Assembly: GCF_021155765.1 (NCBI RefSeq)
Contig: NC_060112.1
Coordinates: 7,068,001-7,132,000, forward strand
Reading direction: 5' to 3'
Source: Diprion similis
Taxonomy: Eukaryota; Arthropoda; Insecta; Hymenoptera; Diprionidae
DNA length: 64,000 nucleotides
Positions 37,806 through 51,300 of this stretch are shown piece by piece. The notes under the pieces are model-generated. The model ran no database searches and was not told the DNA's origin. It saw nothing but the letters and a program-made list of their open reading frames with translations. The position numbers and the translations under genes are program-made. How positions within the stretch are numbered: position 1 is the first letter of the stretch; each line of letters opens with the position of its first letter.

Positions 37806-40708
37806 GATGAAAGAAACTAAAATTCTGAGTGTATATGGTTTATATGTATATATTTATACATACATACAGACTTATCGACGCCGTGCTCTGATGCACCAGA
37901 TGAATATAATGTAAACTGATGTGTGACAAGTTTCAGAAGATATTCATCACGCTGATCACTTTGTTGTAACAAAAAAAATGAAAATAAAAAAAAAAACACT
38001 GAACATGTAACTGTTTGAAATAATACTGAACTTCCAAGGAATTGAAATTCGTCCTGACTTTCTGTTATGAAATTTAAAAAAAAATAAGGGGGAAAATAAT
38101 ACAAATAAACAAAGTGGATAAAACACGATTAAATTCTATCATTAAACAATTATAGTAGGACACTGTTTTTATCATCATATAATAATAAATCGTAATGTAT
38201 GGTAAATTTTCGTAATATGAAAATTATTAAATGGTTTTGTGCGGCAAAGGAAAATATGTTTGTACGCTAAAGTGGTGACAAAACAGAGGATTACATTTTT
38301 CCACTTCTTTGCACTAAACTTTTACCCTATGATAATAATATCAATAGTCTCTCACAATAGAAGCAGCATTTATAATAGTATGTGACGGTAATTGTTATTT
38401 CTACTGGAGAATGGACAAATCAATTATTGTAGTAATAACAGTAACAATAATAATAACTATAATAAAAACGTGACGCCACGATATCATTTCAGAAGAGGAA
38501 GAAAATAATTGAAATCAAACTCTGTTGAGTATTTGTTATTCAATATCCAGTATAATATTACTAGACATATGAAAATATAAAATACCAAATAAAATGGAGG
38601 ACGTTGGTGTATTATAAATAATAATAGATGAATGAGATAAAGTGTAAAACCAATGTGATTCAAAAGCATATTTATTGTGCCTAATTTCGTGCTCGATCAA
38701 TGGAATATTTTGCTATTACATACATGATTCGCAATATATATTCCAGATCTCAGGCTTCCCATGATCCGCTGAGTTCTGTCTATTTTTTTTTTTTTTGATA
38801 CGTGTGTGTATCTCATGAATTATTGTCTAACGTTTATTGTGTGTCGCTGGTCCTTCAAATCTGAACATATTTCTTACAATGTTCTGCGATATATTAATTC
38901 TGGTCAAAAAATTTACCAATTGTGTGACACGTTGGTAATTCTAGTTCAGGGCACAAAATTTTTTCCTTTCTATTTTGAACACGGAGGCTGCGAAACTCGC
39001 CTATTCTATAATTTTTAGGATTGATTCATTCCATGCTCCCTGCCCTTATTCTCTGCTGTATTATTAGCTTGTAATAGAGGCGTTTCATGGCTGAAAATTT
39101 AATCAGAAAAAATTCTCGGTGTGGTTGCTGTTATTCCAAGTGCTAGTAGTACAGCGATAAGTTTTTATGATCTATGCACTTGATTTGAGAAAATGAAACC
39201 ATTATTATTTGTGTGTGACGGCAAGTTTTTGCAGTGTACAAAACAAATGAACATCATTCGTTGTAACGTACATATAACGTACAAATAATATGTAAAATAT
39301 TGCTAGACGCATGAGCGTTGACTACATATATGCAAGGGAAATGAAGAATCTTTATAGTTTTTCAAAATTAAAAATAAATGGCGATTTATCTACCATCAGT
39401 AGGTATTGGAAAGAAATAATTTTAAATTATATTGGCAAGATGGAGGAAAGGAAAACAGAAATTTTTGTTTCAGTGGTCCATATAAGCCACTGATGCCTAA
39501 TAATATTATTATTATTGTTGTTGTTAAAATTTCAATGATCCTCTGCTGTATTAATAATTTACTATGATCGTTATTATTATTACTATTATTGTCCTGCTAG
39601 TGAATATTATATTTTGTCATGGTGAATTCTTGAAGCATTTTAAAAATTGCCAAAATCCATGTGTGCATAATATACAGTAATGATGATGCTGACGATGACG
39701 ATGATAATAGCATTAGTAGTAATATTAGTACTTTAATGATCAAGTGTGTACAGTGAAATTAAATTATAAACGATAACGATGATAGAATTATGATATCTGA
39801 AGTAAACAAAACATGAAAGGTGAAAATGAAACTAATAAGCAAAAAACTTTTGTACATAAATTATGGTAATGTAATGTGCGATGAGGTGGCTTGAATCATG
39901 AAATGGTCAGTATCTGAATTATGATATTGTCTAATTTTACTCTTATAATATGTACAATAGACAATTACATTGCTAAATTGTTAATTTTATTTTTCTCGTT
40001 GTAAAGCAAAAACATATTTTAACTGTAATACTTCTTTTACTGTTCCCTAGTATATGTTGGATGTAAACGGTTTCGTTTTTGGATCGCAGGTATGCTGATG
40101 TATGTCTTATTTATTTATTTATTTTATTTACGTTTCTGCTTTCAAAATATAGTATCGATATATCTTACGATTGTCAAGTCTTTTTTGGGTCACCTCAACG
40201 CTGCGTTACTACGGCCCAGTTTAAAGAAAATGTATCGACAATTGTTCCTAGCGATATGTTTAAGCCAAATTCGTTTTTTTTCTTCTTTTAAATTATGTTA
40301 TTAAAGGAAAGAAAGAAATTTCTGTCATTATCATTTCTTTTTTTTCCTTTTTTTTTAATCTCACCTGTTCATCTTACCACTGATTTGTTTTTCTACTGTG
40401 CTGTATACTGCAATTAGCGGAAACAAATTGATGCAAAGAAGAATAAAACAGAAATACTACCTTGGTAAAATAACTGTAATGTAATTTGAGAGCAAAATTA
40501 AAGAAATAGAATAATATTAGGTAAAACACTCAATCAGTGATAGAAAAATTTGGAGTATCTTGTAATTATGTACAATATACTGAAATTATTTCCATAGACA
40601 TACGTTGAACAATGTTTCCAAACTTTGCGTCCTGCACGATTGGCTTCTATGTGTCTAAAAAATCGCGCACATCTCGACTGTGAGGTAGAAAGAAAAGGAG
40701 AAGGAGAC

Positions 40709-40746
<38 letters not shown>

Positions 40747-41490
40747 GGAAAAGAAAGAAAAACGAAAAAAAAAATTAGCATATTTTTGGATTGCATAAAG
40801 CTAAATTATATTAGCAATTATTATTAGTATAATATAGAGTAAATATGTATGATATATAGAAGAACAATCTCAAAAGATAACATTATAAATAATAGTAATG
40901 ATAAAGACATATTGCGACGTTATAAAAATTGCCTAAAAGTATGGGAAAATTGAAAAAAAAATAACAAAAAAAAAAAAAAAACCAAACAAACGTGTACTGT
41001 ATGAAGAATATTTCGCTAAGATGACTTTTTAAAATATAAGTTTTGAATATTTTTTACAACATCCCATATATTATACCTCGTACATCTCCCTAGACGCCAA
41101 ATAAAAAAAAAAAATAAAAAAAAAACACATTTTGAAATCCACGAGATTTTGTAAATTCGCGCGTCATTTTCAGCGCCGGTAGCTGCACAACTAGTCAAAC
41201 TGGATGCCCGCGACTCGCTTAGTCAGTCGTTTGATCAGCGTAGTCTAAATTATTCGGTTTCAATTTTCAAATTGTGTCAACCGCAGGCGGGAACACGGAC
41301 ATACCGTACATCATTACACGAAACAGGTATGCAAATATTTTACCGGTAACCAACGGCCATCCATTTCACCTGAAGACACTGAGATTCGTACCGTCAAGTG
41401 CCTGTGAATATTTCCCGAATTTAATCAGCGAAAAATCCGTGTACTGATTTTTAAACTCGTCAAATTTTCAAGGTTAGGCTGAGCAACGCG
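37806..41490 (+). other. Long AT-rich 3' UTR / intergenic stretch
   Basis: About 3.7 kb between ubinuclein and POC1 without a supportable gene. It is rich in TTATTATT and TGATGATG runs, poly-A tracts and several AATAAA hexamers (the first is near 38104), as expected for a long 3' UTR followed by spacer. The last 300 bp are less AT-rich and probably hold the POC1 promoter. Confidence 0.5.
40705..40746. repeat. (AG)n microsatellite
   Basis: Purine tract of AG units with one AAAG interruption. Confidence 0.9.
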
Positions 41491-43286
41491 ATGGCGCAAA
41501 AAGCCTGCGACCCGACGGTCGAGCGGCATTTCAAGGGACACAAGAACGGAATCACTGGTCTTTGCTTTCATCCTGGCACTCAACAAATCGCGTCCAGCAG
41601 TTTGGACCACACGCTGATGGTCTGGAACTTCAATGAGAGGGTGCGAGCCTTCAGATTCCTGGCTCACAAGGACATCGTCTTGGATACGGCATACGCTCCT
41701 TCGGGAGAAATCGTCGTCAGCGCTTCCAGGGATCGCTCGGTCCGACTCTGGATACCAACAGTCAGAGGCGAGTCTCTGGACTTCAGAGGGCACATGGGCG
41801 CCGTCAGATCTGTCAGATTTAGTCCGGATGGCGAGAAGGTGAAGGAAGGAAGAAATAATTTGCTTCATCTTTATAATTATACTTTAAAATTTAATGCTTG
41901 GTATTTCGTTCCGTAGCTCGTCACTGCCTCGGACGATAAAAGTGTCAAATTGTGGATGGTCTGTAGGAGAAGGTTCCTGATGTCCTTTACAGAGCACAAG
42001 AACTGGGTGAGATCTGCAAAATTTTCACCCGATGGAAGGCTTGTTGTTTCGTGCAGCGATGATAAGACAATTAAGGTGTGGGACATGGTCAGTGGAAAAT
42101 GCGTAAAAACGTTTAATGAAATAAAAGGTATGTCTACGCATGTGTACTTGAAATTTATTCTTAAGAAGTATGATTGAGAATTAACACTTGAGTATAACTA
42201 ATAATGCTATTGCCCATAAATACCATTCATCTTTTTAGGACCAGCTCTTGATGTTGAATTTCATCCCAGCGGAGCTGCTTTAGGATCAGCGAACGTTGGC
42301 GGCTGTGTTAAACTCTACGACTTAAGAACAGCTTGTTTGCAGCAGCATTACGCAGCACACAGTGGCCAAGTGAACAAGGCAACGTTTCATCCAAATGGAA
42401 ATTTTATCCTCACAGCGTCAGAAGATTCCACTATGAAGGTAAAAAGACTTGAAAGCTGAAGACTAAAGATATCGTAGATTAACAATGGTGCTTTCCTTGG
42501 AATACGAATTTTCATTTCTCTTGTGTAATCGAGTTTTGATATTCCAGGTTCTGGACTTACTTGAGGGTCGGCCGATTTACACCCTGAAAGCGCACAGCGG
42601 TGGCGTGACAGCTGCAGCCTTTTCATTGAACGGTGACTTCTTTGCATCAGGCGGATCTGACCGACAACTTTTGGTATGGAAATCGAATTTCGACAGGGAT
42701 GATATTGCCCGAAAAACTCCTCGACAACTGATATCGCCCGGGGCTAAATTGAAGCTGGATATGAAACAGGGGGAGAGCGATATATCCAGGACAGAGGAGG
42801 ACAAGAACAGAACGAAAATAGAGGACGAAATGGAAAAATTAGAATTGGATGAAGATAGGGAAGAAGAGGTTTAATGTCTTGAGTCCAAAATTAGTCATCT
42901 CTCAGCAGCTTCCAAGGGACCAGCATCGTGAAACAGACGTTAAAATCGAATTATCCGTCATTTTTCAGTATGGAACCGAATCCGCGGTGGAATTTGACTC
43001 AGGGGATTCAGATGCCTGCTGCAGAGGACCCCTTGGCGATATCCCCGGAGGACGGGTAGACGTTCAAGTGATAAATATGCGAAATCAAAGACCGGCGGAA
43101 AGAGGACACATCGCTAAATCTCCACCTTGTCTGCATGGCACTCGTTCTGCAAGTGAATTGCCAAACCAGAGTCACACAGTTGTAGAAGCGCTTAGTGGAC
43201 AAGTAGAATCGCTGCGGAGTACGATTGTCCTGATGGAAGAGAGGCTCGGCATGGTTGAGAGAGAGCTTGAAAATTTGATTGTATGA
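41491..43286 (+). CDS. POC1 centriolar WD40 protein
   Basis: Five exons: 41491-41838, 41917-42127, 42239-42438, 42548-42868 and 42969-43286; 465 aa. Seven WD40 repeats fill residues 10-300. The opening [20 protein letters not shown] and the later [31 protein letters not shown] and [19 protein letters not shown] follow the POC1A/B pattern. The last about 35 residues form the family's C-terminal coiled coil ([20 protein letters not shown]). Known role: POC1 is a core centriole and basal-body protein needed for centriole stability and length. The fourth donor is weak (GAG/GTTTAATG). If it is skipped, translation ends at 42874 after 361 residues and the coiled coil is lost. The splice is preferred because phase fits and the coiled coil is conserved in the family. 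Confidence 0.95.
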
Positions 43287-43687
43287 ATTTTTTAATATTG
43301 ACAAGTAGTATTAAGTACCAATGAGTGATCGTCCTGAATTTCGAATTTTGGATAGCTTTTGCATTATGTAGTTTGACAGGTGGATCGCGACTTAGACGAA
43401 GTGCTCGGGTTCTAACGATTGGATTGAAATTTACTTATTTTATCTCTTCCTTACTTTGTCTCCTTTTCACTCATAATGCCTAAATCTATTTTTATACACA
43501 ACTTGAGTAATTATTATATAATAATGTTTAGGCTAACTTGGAGGCTTTTCTTTTAATCGTACCTCAAGGTTCTTATCAGGTAATAGGTAAGATTGTAGCG
43601 AGTGAATCCTAAATTGAATTGATGCCATACAATGAAAACGCTAGTCTTCCGCTATTTATTTTTTTTATGTACACACATGTGATGATA

Positions 43688-43693
43688 TTTATT
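43688..43693 (-). terminator. Candidate poly(A) signal of the ATOX1-type gene
   Basis: TTTATT on the plus strand gives AATAAA on the minus strand about 230 bp beyond the ATOX1 stop codon. It lies inside the probable 3' UTR of POC1. Confidence 0.4.
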
Positions 43694-43727
43694 TTATTAC
43701 CATTATTATTAACATTAGAATATACAC

Positions 43728-43733
43728 AATAAA
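43728..43733 (+). terminator. Candidate poly(A) signal of POC1
   Basis: AATAAA about 440 bp after the POC1 stop codon. It lies downstream of the opposing minus-strand signal, so the two 3' UTRs would overlap. Confidence 0.45.
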
Positions 43734-43921
43734 AATATGCATAAAAATGGAGAGAAAATCGTGTATGGTTAGTAATAGGAATATGTATATGATTACACAG
43801 TAAAAAAACTGTTAGTTAATTGACAATAGTCATTCGAAAAAAACCAAGAAAGCATAAAGAAGAAAGAAAATCACGAACAAATATCATGGACATCTGCTCA
43901 GTGAATCGATTCATTTAACGT

Positions 43922-44329
43922 TCATTTTTTTGTACCGAGATATGTACAGGATTTTCCAGTTTTCTTCAGGTAGCCCAATACCTCGTCCGATGAGAGCGGT
44001 GTCGTAACGAAAACCTTCTTCCCTGGTAGATCAATCTTCACGTTCTCGATGCCTGGAAAATTATATTCTCAGAGAACTTAGCCAATGAAAATTAAACATG
44101 ACGTCTATGCGGTCAAGATACAAAAAGGTTATGTTACACCAACGTACCAGCTTTGTTGCCAAGAACCCGTTCGACGGCACCAGAACAACCGGAACAGGTC
44201 ATCTCGACGTTGAACTCATGTACCTGAAGAGAAGACGAAGAATGAATAACGTGCAAAGCAATGATGGACCAAAACAGTGTTAAGTTTTGAGTAAATTTGA
44301 CGTTTCTTGTGTCTCACCTGTGACCCCAT
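43922..44329 (-). CDS. ATOX1/Atx1-type copper chaperone
   Basis: Three exons (44318-44329, 44148-44223 and 43922-44052) encode 72 aa, the usual length of the family. The first exon codes only MGSQ. The heavy-metal-associated domain then begins VHEFNVEMTCSGCSGAVERV, which contains the copper-binding MTCSGC (MxCxxC) motif with C14 and C17. The C-terminal part includes GYLKKTGKSCTYLG, with the lysines and glycine typical of ATOX1. Known role: a cytosolic carrier of Cu(I) to the ATP7-type copper pumps of the secretory pathway. The gene converges on POC1 with 635 bp between stop codons. It has no ORF long enough for simple scanning; splice phases sum to 219 bp exactly. Confidence 0.95.
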
Positions 44330-45158
44330 TGCCACGTTCACGAATTTACAAATTTAAACACTGTGGGAGAAGGATGGATATAGAATAGAGGCGGAGATGC
44401 TATGTTCGCTAATTACATGCGCGGGATATTTTACACTGACTGGTACAGATTATTAGAAAGAAGGATATTTAATTAGCCTCGTATTATCTCTCCTGCTAAG
44501 ATAAGAGAGATTATTATAATATTCTTATCGCATTGGTGTACAAAGTCAAATGTTACGGTTTTCCTTTTTTTGTTGTCACGTGTCAATTTGACGTTTGTGT
44601 ACTTACCTCTATTTCGTAGTTCACTGATTTACCCTCCGATGTCGCTAGTAGTTCCCAGCACAGCAACGTCACTTGACAACGATTTTGTGAACTACATTTG
44701 CCGTCAATGCAGTCTATACATATTGATAAATTCGCTAATTCAAGTTATTCACAAAGTAATTGATAACACGATCGTTGAATCGAAACAAAAGCTGCCGCAC
44801 CTGCGTGATCAATTCTGAAAATCCGTATACGTGTTCTAAAACCGCGAGACATCGATTTAACAACTTCTGAAAGGATCTATAAGCACAATCATCAAATTGT
44901 TCTTTTATCTATTGTATTGGCTAATGGTTTATTTCCACCTTGTTTTATGCCTAAATCTTCGCTGAAGTACCCATTAGCCTGCATGTATTTTAAAGGATGT
45001 CTGCACGCGGGTTTTCCGGCATTTCGTCATGAGCTTCGGAACTGGCCAGAACTGGATCGATGGCTCCGAGTTGCCGAGTTACGGAGAATCCGGGAGTCAG
45101 ACACGGATTTGTGCGACAAAACACAAGTAAAGAAACGCGTGCAACGACTTACTCACTC
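44330..45158. other. Intergenic: ATOX1 promoter and Pvf upstream region
   Basis: AT-rich spacer between divergent genes. GATA-type motifs occur near 44500 (CTAAGATAAGAGAG). Open frames in 44570-44820 and 44917-45204 lack recognisable similarity and are probably chance or 5' UTR. Confidence 0.4.
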
Positions 45159-45347
45159 ATGGATCGTGAGTCGATTCTCCGTTCAGAGCCTGATTGCGAG
45201 TTAGTCGGGTCCGACACTCGACAAGTCGCAGACCCGTTTCGCGAGCTCCGCAGAGAAGTTTCAGCTCCGCGTGGCGCAGCCTTATTTGAACAAGTTATTC
45301 GCCAACTGTCAATCACCTTGCGAAAGAGTCAAGAGAAGATAGAATAA
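45159..45347 (+). CDS. Upstream ORF in the Pvf 5' leader
   Basis: An ATG at 45159 opens 62 codons of charged sequence (MDRESILRSEPDCELV onward) and stops at 45345-45347, only 19 bp before the Pvf start codon. It shares a less AT-rich block with the Pvf start. It may be a translated uORF that limits Pvf synthesis, or chance. No protein family is recognised. Confidence 0.25.
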   Translation: MDRESILRSEPDCELVGSDTRQVADPFRELRREVSAPRGAALFEQVIRQLSITLRKSQEKIE

Positions 45348-45366
45348 GTGAAGAAAGGAGAACGCA

Positions 45367-48300
45367 ATGTCGCGCCTACAGAATTTAATCGAGAACTGGC
45401 CTCTTCTGACGTTCGCAATGACTTTGGCCCTGAGCGGTAGAATCGCTGACGGCCAGGTAGACGAATCTGCGATTTTCTACCCCGGTGAGACGAACCTGAA
45501 CAGGCTGCGATCGACACGCGGTGGAAACGTTACTCTTGAGGTAATTATCACGTTGTTTGTCGACGTTATTATTTTACTCTAACAAATACGTTATTTTTCA
45601 CTTTTACGGGTGTAGCAATGCGTCTGAAATTATATAGCATCCACCGATGCCCATAATTCATTCATTTTATATATGCACGTGCATTTATCTTCACTGACGT
45701 AGTCGAGAGTAAGGTAATATAAGCACGTCGCGCAGAATATCCAATATCCATTATAGGTACACGTGTACATCATTGCATCATTATTTTTGCAAAGATCATT
45801 ATTATCGAGGTAATTTCGTTGAGTAAGGGTCATCGCGAGACGATCAGATGAAAAGATTTCAAACCGACTTACAATTAGCTTTCGATTGTATAGAACTCTG
45901 TACCACTTCTGAACCAACTAATTTGAATTCAGTCAATCTCATTCTACATCCAGATCTATTCTTTCCACCTATGTTTTCTCTAAACGAACTTATTGTCCGA
46001 ATTCGATCCCGCCTTTTGATCACCTGTTGCGCAAACATATATAATCCGTGCAAAACCGAGGGGATATTCACTCTTAAAATTAGTTGTACACCCTAGTTTG
46101 AAATGAAATGAGAAAGAAATCACAGTATATTTCATATGAAATGACAAGAGCAGAGCTGCAATCGGTTGAAATCAACTAAAAACAGTTAGAATGGGTATTA
46201 AAATCGCTTTGAAATCATAATGAAATCATTCAAGATCATCTGAAATTATGCGGAATGATTTGACATCAGTAAAAGTCTCGAAATCACTTGTACACCAATA
46301 GTCTATGTGAATAGCTTATAGCGGAAAACGAGCAGCACAGCCGAAGAAGTGTGATTGGCAATAAAAAATTGAAAACATATGTTTAACAACTAGCAGGTGT
46401 TTTTCAATATTACAATAGACAGAAACGTGTATGAAATTGAGGTAAAGAATGTAACGAGACCTCGAGGTAACATGTGGTTTGAATAATTCATGACTATATT
46501 GCCCCGCGGGTTACCCTGTAACAGTTTTCTTAAAATTTTATTTTTATTTTTATTTTCGTAGGTCACAATCGATTCTGTAATCGTTACCTTCTGCCGCCTC
46601 CGTGTTCCGTACCTTTGATAGACGGTTGTTTATCGCTACTTATACGTACACGACAAGGACGTGAAAGTTCGTATCGACTCGGGTCTAGGAGAATCGCTCA
46701 TAATTCAGCTCACCGAGTAGCTATAGAAACGTTTCTAGGATAGTCAGTCTGACTTGCTAGCATGGCTCGAAAGTACTGTGAATTTTGATTAAAAAATTAA
46801 TTAATAACATTCAAGGAAATTGTACGGGCAGTTCCAATTAATACTTTTTTATGCTTCAACTTATTGGTAGTCAACTCGGGTCCTTTATGCGGCAATAGAA
46901 AATTACGGCGGAATAACTTGATCTCAAATAATCTAAGAAAATTTCTAATTCATTTTCTGTTGTATCGCAACTAACATAGTTATTTACACTCATACTAATC
47001 GTCCGACGTATTTCTATTTCAGTCCTTATTCGTCAGGCAAATTACCCATTTCATAAAGTGCGTGATATGTATATACTTTACGTGGTGCACCACTAACGGA
47101 TATGGGAATCCTGCGCGCGTATAATATCGTCATCGTTATCGGGACTATGAACAAATCAAGCTTTAATCTCAGATTTTTATCAGGTGTGTAAAAGATGTAT
47201 TCTGCAATTTTGCGAATACCAATAAACAAGGTGATAATTTTTTTAACGGGAAACACAAACCGATTGCCAATAAATGAGTCACGACGGAATGCGGTCTTCG
47301 ATCGTGCCGGATGTTCTCTAATAATTTTTTTTCACCTTCTAGTGACTTAGTTTTTGCTTCGAAATTTTTGCTGCCTTTATCGAATGACTTTCATTGTGCA
47401 CGTGTATTTATAATGTTTACAGATTCGCACCGAGTGCAAAGAACGCAACGAATTCGGTTCGACCTCGAGAATTCTAAGGCGGCTAATCATACTCGTTTAC
47501 ATTCAATTTATATACACAGTGCAGCACAATGCGTTATTATACATTCAACGGATTGCTTTTGTAATCGGTAATTCACAGCTCCCGGTCACCGATTCACCAA
47601 TCTTATACGTCATATGTATATTCTAGGCAGAGGTAACTTGAAGATTACGATGTACTTGAGATTTTCTCGATCAGCTATTTCGTAATCATTTATCAAGGCT
47701 GAAATCTGAGAATTGCAAGTTTTTCTTTGCAAATATTTCAAATCCCGTGCGCTTTATGCCTTTGTTAGAATTCGCAGAATCTTCTTTCTCGTCGTGCCAG
47801 AGACGATGTACTAAAAATAATCATATTATAATATGTAGTAAAATCATTATCAGTACGTTTTATATGTGAAATTTTTTAATCAGTTACACAGCTATATTCA
47901 AATGTAGAGGATAGACTGTGCAGAGAAAGTAAAAATAAAAGGTACATTATGCATGGGATACTTTTCGAGAATAATTAAAAAAATATTTCACGGAATCGAG
48001 AATTTGTCATCGTTATGTAGCGGTTTAGGTATACGAGTGTATTAATATATCCCGTTGAATCATCAATAAAACTAATAAATAAATCGATATCACGTCCTTG
48101 TATAGTATAAATAACGATAATAAACGGGCAACGGAAACGAGTTTTCAAGAATATCGCGAGGAATTTACCGTATGTTCAAAGGACGTAAATTTTTGCGGTT
48201 TACAAGTAGCGAATAAACACGCCGATATCTATACCCTCGATGATTCACACATCTCAAGTGAACGATGCGCGATGGAGAGAAAAAAATCATCTTACGCAAG

Positions 48301-51300
48301 TTCTCTAACAGGAAGTGCAGCCGTCCGACGATGACTTTCAATTAAAGTTCAAGTCACCAGTCGAAAGTTAAAATTTTTGTTAATCTTTCGAAATAGTGAA
48401 GAAGAAAAAAATCAATCAGTGACACAACTGCATTCCAGGAGGAAAAGCTAGGCGCTTAAAAATTCATTGATTCGAATCGGAGAGACGCTTCGTCGTGGTT
48501 TGACAACCTTTTCGTTTCACCCGTTCTTACTCATGCGATTATAAAGAATTTATTCATGCACACGTGTTACTGCACGCCGCGTGCTGCAGGTAGAATTTCG
48601 CCCTCATCCATGATTCAGAATCAGAATCTCCGCTGTTGGGTTGTAATAAATATTGTCCAGTTTATCTGTCACGTACATCGAAACCGGCGCGGAGATATAA
48701 ATATACCGTTCAATGCCGCAATTTCCAGTTATTTGCTGTTTTTTCTTGATTTTTAGCTCCCCCCTCTCGAGTTTAATCTGTATATACAATTTATCTAAGA
48801 TATCACGCAATCAATTTCCAGGTCTGAATCATTCGTTGAAATTTTTGAGCATAAATTTTTGCCTCCTGTGACTCATCGGTTTAATCGATGTTCGGAAATT
48901 CTTGAGTTAATATACGAATATTGAATCACTTTGTAATTTATATTATCAGAAATAATATGGTAGAAATTTAAACTCGCATCAAACACTGTCCTTTCTCACC
49001 TGTAATGAACGCACTTGTCATAGAATAATAACTAACGAATTAAAAATTATGAACAAATCTACTTTAAACTTCCTTATCTACTAATTTTTCAGACGGAGCT
49101 CAGACTGGCCCAAGAGTTCAACGAGATTCAAACATGGGAGGAGTTTCTCGGTAAAATTCAAGGCGTACCGGAAGGAGTGCAGCTTGGGGTCCCATCGCTG
49201 ATAAGTGAGTATATTAACGCGAATATCAATAATAATAACAACAAGTCGCTTATAATATTGCATAAATCTTTATTGTTAAATTGCTTCGCGTTATAACACA
49301 TATCACAGAAACTTTATTCTCGTTATATAAGAATTATCGTAGGTATAATGTATAAGTAAATAGTAATAAGTAATATAGATATTTAACACGGTATTGAGAT
49401 AATAATAATAAACAAGATTATTGCAGGTGTATATAGATATAGATTTATATTTATATGTATATGTTGTATACGTATACTTTGATATATTTCATTAGGACAT
49501 ATCGCACCCCGGCGACGAGGTCGACACGACTCAAAAATCGGGATTTTTCAGAAGTAAATAACTACGAATTATGCTCATGGACGTTACGTGTTGTTCTTTG
49601 TTCTGTCCCGACCGATTTTTCAACTAGAGAAACGTCACATTTCAGGCTTACAGATTCGAACTTTGCAAATCCAAATATGGTCCCAACTCAAAAATTGGCA
49701 CCCTTTTCGCCAGTGTGCAATATATTGGGTATATTAATAATAATAATAATAATAATAGCTTATTGCCTCCCGGTAAAAAAAAAATCTACGCCGTAACAAC
49801 TGTAACGAGATCAATTCACAGTATTGCATGGTATAAAACAAATACAGGGTATAGGTATAATTGCTGAACCGAACGGACAGCTAACTGATAAATAAAAATC
49901 TAACAGAAAATAAAGAATATTATAAAAATAATCGCAGACCCAGTCCGCGCCTACAATGAAATTCGATTAAGGAAACATCAGACGAATAACATGTTGCGAT
50001 ATAGAAGCTCAACATTTATAACAAATAATAGAAAAGAAAGAAAACGCGTATATTGCTCTCAGCTCCATATAAATATTGCGATATATTGCTTAAATTTAGA
50101 AACTTGCAGCTTTTATTATGATGGAAGTAGAACAGAGATAAAGAACCGAACATTAAGTTCACGCGATGATTAAATTATCTCCTCCATGATATGAAAAAGA
50201 AAACAAAAATAACGAAAATAAAATGTGCTAATTATTATGCACCGATATTTCATATGGATAATCATTTTAGAGGTTTTGAATCTGCGAACGAACATTGATC
50301 GCATTTCAAGCCGACAATCGTAGCAGAAAAAAAAAGTGATCAAAATCCCTTCGAACCACGGCTTGATAAAGGGTATGTGAAAAAGCAAAAAAGAAAGACT
50401 AAATTCCATATTCCGATGGACAGAATCGAAAATAGATTCCAAGATAGGGTTCGCTGTTCACACGAATTCCGAGCCGGTGTCGACGAATCCACAGGGCGCG
50501 TTGAACTCCTGAGTCAAGCTGCGCCTGCACCTCGAGCTGCCCTGATATATGATCAGGTGAATGAGATAGTTAAATACGAATCGAGAGCCGCAGCGATGGG
50601 GCAGTTGTGCTTCGCCGAGCGGACGGTCGTATAAATCAGCAAAGACGAGTCTACCCTCGCGGTTGTACTGAGGAGTGCGAAGCGCGGCTTCCGCCCTCCG
50701 GGCAGAAATCTCGGCGTTGAAATTCTCCAGGAAGCGGTCGCGCTGCGCGACGAAGTCGTCCTCCTCGTTAACCGTCGGAAAATAGCCGCCGAAGTTGCAG
50801 TTTATGTTGGGCACAAGCTTGCTGCTGATTTCTGTGATCTCGTCAAGCGTTGGCAGCAGCGTTCGATCCTGGCCGTCAGTCTCCATCGGATGAACAGCCT
50901 CCTGGTGCATCGGATCACCAACGTCCCTGGTGGAAAGAAAGCGAGTTAATTTCTACGAAAATCTCAGCAACTCTTTTTTAGGAGTTTGAGAAATGGTTGT
51001 TGTTTTTTAAAAGAAGTCTTTTTCTCCTCTACTTTCATTTTAATTGGATAATTTTGGAATTGAGTGCTTTTTCGGTACGTAAAACGTTGCGGAAATAGGT
51101 ATTACTTTTTGTAGAATATCTTAGAATTTATGATTTAGAGAAGAGAAACAATGAACTAATGTTTGTTTATTCTCTTTACAAGGATCACTTATTGACACAA
51201 GGCGAGTTCAAAAATATTTTACAGATTTTTTGAATTCACAAAAATCTTACGGAAAAGATGAGGAAAAGTCTTTGAACACAGACATATTATTTGCTAGGTC

